From Chloroflexi bacterium 54-19 (GTDB taxonomy: Bacteria > Chloroflexota > Chloroflexia > Chloroheliales > Chloroheliaceae): a stretch of 64,000 nucleotides of DNA. Made by a program: the position numbers and the translations under genes. The stretch spans positions 24,917 through 88,916 of the forward strand of contig MKTJ01000040.1 of NCBI GenBank assembly GCA_001898225.1, in the 5' to 3' direction. The notes under the pieces were generated by a model. That model searched no databases, was not told the origin of the DNA, and saw only the letters and a program-made list of their open reading frames with translations. Positions 26,576 through 35,039 of this stretch are shown here, piece by piece (position 1 is the stretch's first letter; each line of letters opens with the position of its first letter).

Positions 26576-28864
26576 ATGCTGGAAAATCCAACCGAAAACC
26601 CGGCTTCCGAAGCCGGTTATGAACACCTGGCCCGTCGGGCTCATCTCTATCTCGAACAACACGGCGGGCGCGCCAGGGAAGAAGTGCTGGTTCAGCAGGT
26701 CTTTGGGGTGCGCGGTAAAATCGAAATCTGGGGCGGCATCCTGGCGCATGTCCTTGCCGATACCGGGAGGTTCCGGCGGTTGCCGAGCGGCGAATGGTGC
26801 CTGGCCCGCTACAACGAGGCCGTCCACGCCCTGACCGAGCTTGAATATGTCGTGATTGATACCGAGACGACCGGGCTCAATCCCCAGCGCAACCGGGTTA
26901 TCGAGATAGCCGCTATCCGGGTGAAAAACGGCCAGCCTGTCGAAACTTTCGAAACCCTCGTCAACCCGCATCGCCGGATACCCGACTTTATCAGCAAGTT
27001 TACCGGCATCAACAACGAAATGACCGCTACTTCACCCGGTTTCGGGCAGGTCGCGGATAAATTGCTCGACTTTATGGGGCAGGCTATCGTGGTCGGCCAC
27101 AACATCCCCTTTGACATCCGGTTTCTTGACTACGAAATGCACCGGCTGGCCCGGCCCGCCCTTTTGAACGAAACCGTTGACACCATCAGCCTGGCTGTCC
27201 GGCTCAATCCTGGCCTGCGGCGTCCCAATCTCGACCGCCTGGCCGCCCACCTGAATTTACCGGTGAAGCACCGTCACCGCGCCATGGCCGACGCTGCCCT
27301 GACCTGTGAATGTTTCCTGGTGCTGCTGGATAGGGCCCACGCCCAGGGCTATAAGACGCTGGGTGATTTGCGGGCGGGCCGTCCCCGCCTGACCCAACCA
27401 CCGGCCCTGGCGACCCTGGAAGAAACCCCGCTTGTGCCGCAGGAACAAAAAAAGAACCTTTTCCAGATGAACATCCCGATGAACATCGAGTTGCCCGCTG
27501 ACCCGGTGTTGGAAGACGAGGAGTTACCGGCTGACCCCGAAGGGGAGATGGCCGACCCGCCCTGGGAAGACCCAGTCAACGACGTGCCAGAAGACCTGCC
27601 CGAAATCGAGCGACCGGAGAAAATCAGAATCCGGCGCGGCTGGTATCGCGACCCGGCGGCAACCCTGACTAACCGGGCCACTGCCCACGCCCGCGATGTC
27701 CTTTCCAGGGACTTGCTCAACGGCCTACCCCACCGCCCAGGGGTCTACCTGATGAAGGACAACACCGGCAAGGTTATCTATGTCGGCAAGGCCAAGAGTT
27801 TGCGCGACCGGGTATCCTCCTACTATAGCGAACCGCTCGGCTACACCCGCAAGATGGACGGCCTGACCGAGAGTATCGCCCGGATTGACCACATCGTGAC
27901 CGGGAGCGAACTGGAAGCTCTCTTGCTCGAATCGCGGCTTATCAAACAGTACCAACCCCGCTATAATACCCAGTTGCGCAATTATGAGGCTTATCCTTTT
28001 ATAAAAATCGACCTTAAGCAACGCTTTTCTCGTGTGACCGCTGTCCGCGAAGTGATTGACGATGGGGCGCGTTACTTCGGTCCTTTTAAGAACCGCCGGG
28101 CTGTCGAAACTACCGTCGAGATTATCGAGCAGTTGTTTCCGGTTCGAAACTGTACCCGCTCGTTCGAGCCGCCTCCGCCCGGCCAGAAGAAACGCAAACA
28201 GGCGCCCCCCTGTCTGCGGCTGGGGATGGGGCGCTGTCCCGGCCCCTGCGCGGGCAACGATAGCGAGGAGGACAACCAGGCTTACCTCGAAAAGACTATC
28301 GAGGAAGTCATCAGCTTTTTGAGCGGGGAAAAAGAAAACATGCTCGACGCCATCTGGGCGAGGCTCAACCACGCCGTCCAGAGCCGCAATTTCGAGAAAG
28401 CCGCCGAACTGCGCGACATCGTTTCCCAGGTCGAAAAGATTGTATCGAGCCAGCAGTTCCTGGCTGCCGCCGTCGAGGGGAACCACGCCCTGATTTGCCT
28501 CCCTTCCAGCCAGGCCGGGGCCGTCGAACTCCTTTGTATCTACCGGGGCCGGTTGGGCCGCCAGATTCGGCTGCCGCTCGACCAGCCGCGCAAGGAGGCC
28601 GCCGCCATGCTCGAAACGGCCTGGCAAGCCCTGGCCGAGGAAGAAGCGAAACTGGCCGCTACCCAGCCCGGTTGGGGCAAAAAGGGAGGCCGGGTTATCG
28701 GACAGGAAGCGGTGGACGAAATAAATATCATCTCCAAGTGGCTTTTCGCCCACAACGGCAACCAGGCTATTATTCCCATCCCCAACAAACCGCCCAAACA
28801 GACCTTCTGGAAGACGGTCGTCCGCGAAATCCCGGTCCGTCTCGCCAATTCCCATATCGAGTAA
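26576..28864 (+). CDS. DEDDh exonuclease fused to a UvrC-like GIY-YIG nuclease
   Basis: 762 residues. A winged-helix-like N-terminal segment (about 15-85) precedes a DnaQ-type 3'-5' exonuclease (about 92-255) with VIDTETTG (D, E), GHNIPFDIRFLD (D) and HRAMADA (H...D), a complete DEDDh set. An acidic linker (about 270-365) leads to a UvrC-type GIY-YIG domain (about 383-470): PGVYLMKD, VIYVGKAKSLRDRV and the Glu in LEALLLESRLIKQYQPRYN. A UvrB-interacting UVR helix pair follows (LNHAVQSRNFEKAAELRDIV). The C-terminal endonuclease and HhH domains of true UvrC are missing. This order matches actinobacterial exonuclease-UvrC hybrids; a DNA-repair role is likely. Confidence 0.9.
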   Translation: MLENPTENPASEAGYEHLARRAHLYLEQHGGRAREEVLVQQVFGVRGKIEIWGGILAHVLADTGRFRRLPSGEWCLARYNEAVHALTELEYVVIDTETTGLNPQRNRVIEIAAIRVKNGQPVETFETLVNPHRRIPDFISKFTGINNEMTATSPGFGQVADKLLDFMGQAIVVGHNIPFDIRFLDYEMHRLARPALLNETVDTISLAVRLNPGLRRPNLDRLAAHLNLPVKHRHRAMADAALTCECFLVLLDRAHAQGYKTLGDLRAGRPRLTQPPALATLEETPLVPQEQKKNLFQMNIPMNIELPADPVLEDEELPADPEGEMADPPWEDPVNDVPEDLPEIERPEKIRIRRGWYRDPAATLTNRATAHARDVLSRDLLNGLPHRPGVYLMKDNTGKVIYVGKAKSLRDRVSSYYSEPLGYTRKMDGLTESIARIDHIVTGSELEALLLESRLIKQYQPRYNTQLRNYEAYPFIKIDLKQRFSRVTAVREVIDDGARYFGPFKNRRAVETTVEIIEQLFPVRNCTRSFEPPPPGQKKRKQAPPCLRLGMGRCPGPCAGNDSEEDNQAYLEKTIEEVISFLSGEKENMLDAIWARLNHAVQSRNFEKAAELRDIVSQVEKIVSSQQFLAAAVEGNHALICLPSSQAGAVELLCIYRGRLGRQIRLPLDQPRKEAAAMLETAWQALAEEEAKLAATQPGWGKKGGRVIGQEAVDEINIISKWLFAHNGNQAIIPIPNKPPKQTFWKTVVREIPVRLANSHIE

Positions 28865-28973
28865 CTTATTACCCCTGTCAGCAGTTAATAAATAAGTTCT
28901 AGCGTATATTCGCGCCCTTTGGGTGTGACAAGTACCTGACCTTAGGGTTACTTGGCTGATAGGTAGGGCTATT

Positions 28974-29864
28974 TTGAAAAAATTCCTCAAGACCAAAAAA
29001 TTCAAGCTGATTTTTGCGCTCTGGCTGCTTTTGTTTGCCTACATTATCGGTTCGGTTTTTATGCTTTACATAACCACGGTAAACGCGAACCGCCGGTTGC
29101 CCGACCTGACGCCGAGGACGGTTGGCCTGGCTTACGAGGATATTTCTTTTGTTTCCAGGGCCCGCGACCATATAAATCTAGCGGGTTGGTGGATTCCCCG
29201 CCAGGGCTCGGACAAGGTTTTGATTCTGCTCCACGTCAAAAACGGGGACCGGACTTTTCCGCTCAGCCTCTGCAAACCGCTCTGGGATAACGGCTACAAT
29301 CTTTTGCTGTTCGACCTGCGCGGTCACGGTCTTTCCGGAGGAAGTTTTTACACTTACGGTTTCCAGGAGCAATACGATGTGCTGGGCGCGGTGGACTTTT
29401 TGAAGGCTAAAGGGTTCCAGGGGAAAAGTACCGGGGTGCTGGGTTGGAGCATGGGCGCAGCCACGGCCATTATGGCGATGAGCCGGACTCCCGATATTCA
29501 GGCCGGTATCAGCGACTCGGCTTACGGCGATTTAACCCGAGTGGTCAAAGGCCGCCTGGGTGGGCTCGGCTTTTTCTATCCGGGCCTGACCCTTTCGGCC
29601 CGGCTTTTCGAGGGGATTGATATTGACCGGGTAAAGCCGGAGGATAGTATCAAAAAGCTGGGCAACCGTCACCTGCTATTGATACACGGCGCCCAGGATA
29701 CGACGGTGCCCGTTTCGGAGGTCTATCATTTGCAAGAGGCCGGGGGCGCGAACGTAACGGAAACCTGGGTCTTGCCGGGGGTCGGGCACGGCATGGCGTT
29801 TGTAGCGCAACCCGCCGAATATGTGCGGAAGGTCGTCACCTTTTTTAACCGGGAACTGAGTTAA
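28974..29864 (+). CDS. Membrane-anchored alpha/beta hydrolase (prolyl oligopeptidase-like)
   Basis: 296 residues from a TTG preceded by AGGTAGGG. Basic N-terminus and one membrane helix (about 11-34), then an exported or cytoplasmic hydrolase domain: the elbow GWSMGAAT (Ser), the acid in HGAQDTTVP (Asp) and the base in GVGHGMAF (His). DLRGHGLSGGS is typical of the DUF1749/S9-like group. Substrate unknown. Its stop overlaps the stop of the convergent gene by four bases. Confidence 0.82.
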   Translation: MKKFLKTKKFKLIFALWLLLFAYIIGSVFMLYITTVNANRRLPDLTPRTVGLAYEDISFVSRARDHINLAGWWIPRQGSDKVLILLHVKNGDRTFPLSLCKPLWDNGYNLLLFDLRGHGLSGGSFYTYGFQEQYDVLGAVDFLKAKGFQGKSTGVLGWSMGAATAIMAMSRTPDIQAGISDSAYGDLTRVVKGRLGGLGFFYPGLTLSARLFEGIDIDRVKPEDSIKKLGNRHLLLIHGAQDTTVPVSEVYHLQEAGGANVTETWVLPGVGHGMAFVAQPAEYVRKVVTFFNRELS

Positions 29865-30877
29865 CCGCCGAGCGCCTTTAGTTCGTCCCTGGCCTGGCGT
29901 AAAGAGTCGTTGCCGAGGCCGAACAGGCGGTAGCCTTCCGTAAAATCGTCCCTGTTGCCCGACTCCAGGCCGTTTATCAGACTTGTCGCCCCATCATTGA
30001 AATAGCTGTAAGCGTCTCCGAGGAACCCATCCATTTTATCGAAACGGGGGGAAGGGCTTTTCAACTGGCGCAGTTCGTCGTTGAGGCCAACGACCTCCTG
30101 CAACTCCTTTTCGAGCCCGGCTCGGTCCAGTTGCCCCAGGTTAAACTCGGTTATGGCGTTTTGGAGTTGGGCGTTAACCGTTTCGGTCTTCCGGGTTAGC
30201 CGGCTGATGCTCTCGGCGTAGGCTTTCTCGGTGCTGTTCAGGTTGTTGGCCGTCACGAAAATATAGATCATGCCCAGGGCCGAGCCAAAAAATAGCAACG
30301 AGCAGCCCAACCGTAACCACCAGAAAACCGACAAAGGTGTGCCTGCTTTTGGGTTGCGTTCCCTGGCGGGTTTTATGGTCCTGGCCTTAGCCGTTTTAGC
30401 TTTTTGTCGTTTTACGGTTTCGCCGGGTAGGGTTGGTGTCTCATCTGTCGTTTCGGGCGTGAAGGGCCGGGGCAAGTCCGTTTCAGGCGTTGGCGCGAAT
30501 GTTGTCAGGCCGGGTGGCCGGGTTAGTAAGGCCGGGCCAGGGGCTGGTTTTTCCAGGGTCATGCCTGGACCGGGTTGGTGGGAAACGTGGTTATTGGATA
30601 GAAGGTTATTATTTTTAGGTGGGCCAGGCGGCCGTTTTTCCATCCATTCGATAGCCTGGGCCAGGATAGGGTCGGCGGGGTCGAGCCGCATGGCCGCCTC
30701 GAAGATGGTCCGGGGTTCGACAGGTACAGGCGAGGTCAGGGCGGCCAGGACTTTGACCCGGTTGTCCTGGGGGTATTTCTCGCTCAACCGGGCGGAAATA
30801 AAATAGGCGGCCTGGGGCTGCCTGTTTTTGGCTAACTCGACGGCTAAATCTAATTCCTCGCGTTCCCGAACGTCCAT
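29861..30877 (-). CDS. Membrane protein with N-terminal TPR-like and C-terminal coiled-coil domains
   Basis: 338 residues; ATG with GGAG six bases upstream. Residues 1-80 look like one or two TPR-type helical pairs (LDLAVELAKNRQPQAAYFISARLSEKYPQDNRV). A Pro-rich linker with basic clusters (about 95-180) is followed by one membrane helix (about 185-208) and a C-terminal part of helices rich in E, L and N (SISRLTRKTETVNAQLQNAI onward) that should form a coiled coil outside the membrane. No enzyme motif. It could be an envelope sensor or scaffold; I do not recognise a family. Confidence 0.65.
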   Translation of the reverse strand: MDVREREELDLAVELAKNRQPQAAYFISARLSEKYPQDNRVKVLAALTSPVPVEPRTIFEAAMRLDPADPILAQAIEWMEKRPPGPPKNNNLLSNNHVSHQPGPGMTLEKPAPGPALLTRPPGLTTFAPTPETDLPRPFTPETTDETPTLPGETVKRQKAKTAKARTIKPARERNPKAGTPLSVFWWLRLGCSLLFFGSALGMIYIFVTANNLNSTEKAYAESISRLTRKTETVNAQLQNAITEFNLGQLDRAGLEKELQEVVGLNDELRQLKSPSPRFDKMDGFLGDAYSYFNDGATSLINGLESGNRDDFTEGYRLFGLGNDSLRQARDELKALGG

Positions 30878-31333
30878 GCCTGCTCCTGCCGGGAGCCCAA
30901 TTTTACCAACATAAGAATCCCCGGCTAAAAAATCAACGCGTTACCTGAAGCCCGGTCTGTGCCTGTAGTTTGCTAACCGGTAGCAAGTTTCCGGTCAGAC
31001 CCGGTTGTTCTCTTATATTAACGCCAATTTCTGCTTCATTTTATAACAGAAGTCACACTCTACCCAGGTTCTAAAGAGCAAATCTTGTCATGCCCTGATG
31101 ACTGTGCTATACGCCACCGGCGCGGCCCACAGAGAACCCTTCGGACTAGATTCCGCCAGTGCAACTGCGACTGCGCGCCGGGCGACACGGAATACCAAAG
31201 CTTTTGCGACTGTGATATTGTCCAGCGCGACCCGGGTCCTTTGGGTATGGGTACCCCGGATTCCTCGCTGCGCTCGGAATGACAGTAATCTGACTTCTGA
31301 CTTCTAGCCTCTGACTACTAAACACTAAACACT
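30878..31333. other. Gene-free stretch with an intergenic repeat element
   Basis: 456 bases. About 200 of them form the repeat element at 31086-31284, followed by a CTGACTTCTGACTTC-type tract and the 13-mer ACTAAACACTTTA that reappears at 49882. Short frames inside it are not coding. Confidence 0.6.
31086..31284. repeat. MITE-like intergenic repeat with inverted ends
   Basis: Outer ends TGTCATGCC and GGAATGACA are imperfect inverted repeats. The inner right end, ATTCCTCGCTGCGCTCGGAAT, is the self-pairing sequence found in many bacterial genomes as dispersed intergenic repeats. A related sequence is at 61124-61223. Confidence 0.5.
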
Positions 31334-31336
31334 TTA
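31290..31336. repeat. Degenerate CTGACTT-type repeat tract
   Basis: CTGACTT, CTGACTT, CTGACTA units followed by ACTAAACACTAAACAC. It runs into the stop codon of the glucosidase gene. The tract at 26466-26505 and the 13-mer ACTAAACACTTTA at 49882-49894 are the matching copies. Confidence 0.5.
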
Positions 31337-33640
31337 TCTGTCCAGGGCATCGGTCCCGGCCCCGTAAAGGTCGTCAAGGATTTCGCAGCGGACCTTGTCG
31401 CCACCCTGCATCACTTCCACGCCATAACTTTCGGGATGTCCCGGCTTGCGGTAGACCTTCAGGGTCAGTTTGTGGTCGCCTACCAGCAGACCTTCCAGTT
31501 TGAGTTCGGCCAGCCAGGAAGGGAGGCGAGGGCGCAGTTTTAGCCGTTTTTCGGTGGCGTCCGCTTCCAATCCGAGCATAATTTGCAGGAAAAAGATGGC
31601 GGCCCCGGCGGTCCAGGCCTGGGGGCTACAACTGACCGGGTATTCGGATGGACTGCTATAGTAGCGGTTGTCCTGCTGGAACCCGCAGAACAATTCGGGC
31701 AGGCGGTAGTAGCGGAAACGCTGGCTGGCCGCGAAGACCTGGCTCACTACAGCGTTGGCTTCCTCGCTAAAGCCGTAGCGTTTCATGCCCGCCGCGATTA
31801 TCGAGTTATCGTGCGGCCAGACGCTGCCGTTATGGTAGCTCATGGGGTTGTAGCTTGGCTCCTGGGTGCTGACCGTGCGAATACCCCACCCGCTGCTCAT
31901 GTCTTCCCCCATCATCCGGCGCACGATGGGTTTGGCCTTATCGTCGTCCACGATGCCGCACCAGAGACAGTGGCCCGGATTCGAGCCGACCGTCGGAATC
32001 TGGTTCTTGAACTTATCGAGGGCCTGGGCGAAATAGTTTTCTTCCGGCATCCAGAACTTTTCATTAAAAAGGATTTTTAGTTGGGCGGCTTCCCGGCGCA
32101 ATTTTGCGGCCCACTCCCTTTCGCCGTAACGTTCTACGACCTCGGCCACGCCCAGTTTGGCAGCGTAGACGTAAGCCTGGGCCTCGCAAAGGGCAATCGG
32201 CTGCTGGGGGAAGGTGCCATCGCGGAATTGCAGCGAAGCGGCGTTGTCTTTCCAGCCCTGGTTTTTCACGCCGCGCTCGTTGTGGCAAAAATATTCGATA
32301 AAACCGTCACCGTCGGCGTCACCATAGGTATCAATCCACTCCAGGGCCGCTTTCAGGTTTGGCAAGAACTCTTTGTAAAGCTCGGCGCTATCGAGCCAGC
32401 GCATTGTTTCGGCAAAAAGCATCAAAAAGAGGGGCGTGCTATCTACCGAGCCGTAATAAGGGACGTGGGGCATTTCACGCAGCACCGTCATTTCCCCGGC
32501 CCGCAACTCGTGGAGAATTTTGCCCGGTTCTTCCTCGTTCCACTCGTTGACTTTTTTACCCTGGTACTGGGCCAGGAAGCGCAGGGTGCCGACCGCCAGT
32601 TGCGGGTCGAAAATCAGGGTCTGGTAGGCCGTAATCATGGAATCGCGCCCGAACGGCACCGCGAACCAGGGGATACCGGCTATCGGCAAAAGCCCGGTCG
32701 GTAATTCCTCGGTCAGAATCCGCAGGTCGTAAAAACTGCGCTGGATAAACTTATCGAAAACCTCGTTGTCGCTGGTGATAAAAGTGCCTTCCCGGAACCA
32801 GTTTTCGTAGGCCAGGCGCATCCGGCGAGCCCCCATGTCAAAGGTGGTCGGCAGGGTGGCGTGGCCGTTCCCCAGCCCTTGCGGCACGATATGGTAGGTG
32901 ATGGCGAAAGGCTGACCCGGTTGGAGGGTTATGTGGAAGATAGCATCGGCCAGGGCCGGTTTGACGGCTTGTAAGACCACCGCGCTGGTCGAGTAGGGCA
33001 ATAGTTCGCGTTCTTCCAGTTCCCGGCTGTCTAATTTCTCAACCTCATGCACCACTATTTCGTCCGGTGCGCTATCGAAGACCACCTGGGTGGTGCGTTC
33101 GAGGTCATCCAGGCCCAGGTAGCTAAAGGTAATCCGGTCTTTTCCCCAGGTCGGTTTACGCAAATCACCCCGGTTGGCCCGCTGGTATCCCCGCACGTCG
33201 AACATGTCGCGGAAGTCGCTGCCAAAACGCATGGTCAGGGTTAAATCGACCGGGAAGGAATTGTAATTAAAAAAGCCCAACCGCTCGTGCATGCCGTCCT
33301 CGATAAAACGGTTGCGGCGGATACTGATGGTACGGGGCAGTAAATTGACCGTGGTGGGTGTGGTCGCGGGTGCGGATTTATCGGGATCAGGGCGGTTAAT
33401 CTGGCTGGAAGGGGCTTGCATGAACGGGTTGGCGCTCTGAATATTCGCCATAAAGTTGAATTCGCCGGAAGAAGTCAGCAAATCCGGGGAATGTCCGTTC
33501 ACTTTTATTTCGAGGACACTCAGGTAACGGGTATCTTTGTAATAGAGGCCCCAACCGTGGGGGTTTGACTGCGGGACATCGCCATCGTCGTCACTGACCA
33601 TAAAGACGAGGTTTTCTTTAAGGACTAATCGGCTGGTCAA
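31334..33640 (-). CDS. Glycogen-debranching-type glucosidase (GDE, GH63/15-like)
   Basis: 768 residues from a TTG with AAGGAGAA six bases upstream. The N-terminal beta domain (about 1-260, GDE_N-type) begins LVLKENLVFMVSDDDGD and contains YYKDTRYLSVLEIKVNG. The C-terminal (alpha/alpha)6 barrel has the motif GIPWFAVPFGRDSMITAYQTL, in which the Asp of GRDS is likely catalytic, EPGKILHELRAGE, and the hallmark NPMSYHNGSVWPHDNSIIAAGM. It should hydrolyse alpha-1,6 (or alpha-glucosyl) linkages in glycogen or oligosaccharides. No glycogen genes adjoin, but this placement is common. Promoter at 33688-33696. Confidence 0.9.
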   Translation of the reverse strand: MTSRLVLKENLVFMVSDDDGDVPQSNPHGWGLYYKDTRYLSVLEIKVNGHSPDLLTSSGEFNFMANIQSANPFMQAPSSQINRPDPDKSAPATTPTTVNLLPRTISIRRNRFIEDGMHERLGFFNYNSFPVDLTLTMRFGSDFRDMFDVRGYQRANRGDLRKPTWGKDRITFSYLGLDDLERTTQVVFDSAPDEIVVHEVEKLDSRELEERELLPYSTSAVVLQAVKPALADAIFHITLQPGQPFAITYHIVPQGLGNGHATLPTTFDMGARRMRLAYENWFREGTFITSDNEVFDKFIQRSFYDLRILTEELPTGLLPIAGIPWFAVPFGRDSMITAYQTLIFDPQLAVGTLRFLAQYQGKKVNEWNEEEPGKILHELRAGEMTVLREMPHVPYYGSVDSTPLFLMLFAETMRWLDSAELYKEFLPNLKAALEWIDTYGDADGDGFIEYFCHNERGVKNQGWKDNAASLQFRDGTFPQQPIALCEAQAYVYAAKLGVAEVVERYGEREWAAKLRREAAQLKILFNEKFWMPEENYFAQALDKFKNQIPTVGSNPGHCLWCGIVDDDKAKPIVRRMMGEDMSSGWGIRTVSTQEPSYNPMSYHNGSVWPHDNSIIAAGMKRYGFSEEANAVVSQVFAASQRFRYYRLPELFCGFQQDNRYYSSPSEYPVSCSPQAWTAGAAIFFLQIMLGLEADATEKRLKLRPRLPSWLAELKLEGLLVGDHKLTLKVYRKPGHPESYGVEVMQGGDKVRCEILDDLYGAGTDALDR

Positions 33641-33687
33641 AGAACTTCTCCTTCTCTTTTAAACCGTTAGTTTCCAGATAATGCACC

Positions 33688-33696
33688 ATTATAGCA
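33688..33696 (-). promoter_or_regulatory. Extended -10 promoter of the glucosidase gene
   Basis: Minus strand TGC-TATAAT about 50 bases before the start codon; no clear -35. Confidence 0.58.
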
Positions 33697-33737
33697 TAGG
33701 GCATTCCGGTGCTGGCGGTTTGGTCGAGAAGTTGAAC

Positions 33738-34619
33738 TCAGGGTGGCGCGATTAGTCCTGTCTCCTCCGGTAAGAGGTCTGGCTCGCCTAAATCTTCGGG
33801 CCTGTCGAACGCGCTGTTACTTTCGGTGGCGAGTTCCCAGTCTTTGAGAGCTTTCTGCCATTTAGGGGCTTCTTCAGGCGGCAGGGCGTAGGCGATTTCG
33901 AGGCCGACCTGTAAATCGTGCAGGCGGTTTTCGACGCTCCAACTTATGGATGGGCCAAAGACAACCTGCCAGCGCTGTTTATCTTCCTCCCACCAGACCG
34001 AGACCGGCAGCACCGGCACGCCCAACCCGGCCAGGAAGCGACCCGCCCCAGGCCGAACCTGCTCGAAGGTTTTAGCGCCGCGCCCTTCCGGGAATACCAC
34101 GCTCGGCTGGTAGCGGGCGCGCAGCCGCCAGTTGCGTAAAGCCTGGAGCCCTGCCCGCTGGTTGTCCATTGGCAACCGCAGGGCGTTGTAAGACCAGCGC
34201 CGGTAAATCCAGGTGTGAATCCGGCGGAGAGTCAGCACTATAAACCGGCCCGGTTGGCCCCGCCCTTCCAGTTTGGCCTCCCGGTAGCCGACAATGACAA
34301 TCCACTGGCGGGCGTATTCCGGGCGTTTCTCGAGGGTGGCGGCGTGGATGGCCGAAAGCAAACGAGGAGTCCAGCGCCGCATAGTGTGGTTGACCGCCAG
34401 GGCGAAACTGCCCTCGGTGGGAATATTTTCGAGGCCGTAGGCTTCGTAAGGGTCGCGCATTTCCTGGCTTAGCGGCAGAATGTCCCGGCCTCGCAGGGTC
34501 TGCCAGGCCAGGATAGCCCAGAAGCGCAGGCGAGGTGAGCCCCGGTCGGGTCGGGGTGTCTCCCACCACTTTTTGCCTCGCTCTATATATTTCTTAAAAG
34601 TGTTAAAAACGGCGGCCAC
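33738..34619 (-). CDS. PlsC-like acyltransferase with altered HX4D motif
   Basis: About 293 residues from the GTG chosen because it overlaps the end of the upstream gene by only 17 bases; the frame stays open to 34706 and GTG at 34625 is equally possible. The lysophospholipid-acyltransferase signature is visible: block I NHTMRRWTP, block III VVFPEGRGAKTF and block IV GVPVLPVSVWWEE. The catalytic HX4D dyad normally reads NHx4D; here the Asp position is Trp, so acyl transfer may be lost or altered. Length and the later motifs fit the family. It would act on the cytoplasmic face of the membrane. It is cotranscribed with the short Ser-rich gene. Confidence 0.72.
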   Translation of the reverse strand: MAAVFNTFKKYIERGKKWWETPRPDRGSPRLRFWAILAWQTLRGRDILPLSQEMRDPYEAYGLENIPTEGSFALAVNHTMRRWTPRLLSAIHAATLEKRPEYARQWIVIVGYREAKLEGRGQPGRFIVLTLRRIHTWIYRRWSYNALRLPMDNQRAGLQALRNWRLRARYQPSVVFPEGRGAKTFEQVRPGAGRFLAGLGVPVLPVSVWWEEDKQRWQVVFGPSISWSVENRLHDLQVGLEIAYALPPEEAPKWQKALKDWELATESNSAFDRPEDLGEPDLLPEETGLIAPP

Positions 34620-34902
34620 GGCCACGGGGTATTCTCCGATAATCGTTATAGTCGTAACCCTGGGCGTCGCGATAGCCTCGCCGGTAGGCCCGGCGACGGC
34701 CGCCACCTCCGTCCGAACTCGATTCCGCCGAACTGTAGAGGCTCGAAACCGAGGAAGATTCGTCGCTGGTGCCGCTGCTTTCGTCGCTGGCTCCGCTCCC
34801 GCTACTCTCGCTGCCGATGCTGTCGCTATCGTCGTCGGCGCTGCTCATCATACCGAGTAAAAGAAAACCCAGATGCCGGTGAATTAGCCAGATTCTTTTC
34901 AT
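34603..34902 (-). CDS. Short Ser/Asp-rich, Arg/Gly-tailed protein
   Basis: 99 residues from an ATG preceded by GGGATAGG. A hydrophobic N-terminus (LIHRHLGFLLLGMM) is followed by about 45 residues of Ser, Asp, Glu and Gly, and a basic, Gly/Arg/Tyr-rich tail (RGYRDAQGYDYNDYRR). It overlaps the start of the acyltransferase in another frame. The composition is of a disordered, charge-segregated protein; no family is recognised. It may be a secreted or membrane-associated protein, or partly a shadow of the overlap, so confidence is moderate. Confidence 0.45.
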   Translation of the reverse strand: MKRIWLIHRHLGFLLLGMMSSADDDSDSIGSESSGSGASDESSGTSDESSSVSSLYSSAESSSDGGGGRRRAYRRGYRDAQGYDYNDYRRIPRGRGRRF

Positions 34903-35039
34903 CCACAAAAACCTATCCCTTTCGTGTTGGTCCCTCTATCCACAAAGTTCCTACGGCAAAATCTACGCAATTTTAAGACCGCAGGTTACAAATACCCGTA
35001 TTTTCTAATCTTAGAAGGTTAATTTTCGGGTTAATTCAA

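Noticed and set aside
27725..29005. A 426-codon open frame on the minus strand opposite the exonuclease/GIY-YIG gene
   Set aside because: It is a shadow: the plus-strand frame has full exonuclease and GIY-YIG motifs, and the antisense protein has no recognisable domain or ribosome site. GC-rich genes commonly leave such antisense frames open.
30878..31333. A tRNA or small RNA gene in the intergenic region
   Set aside because: No cloverleaf can be drawn; the sequence is better explained as a dispersed repeat and a low-complexity tract.
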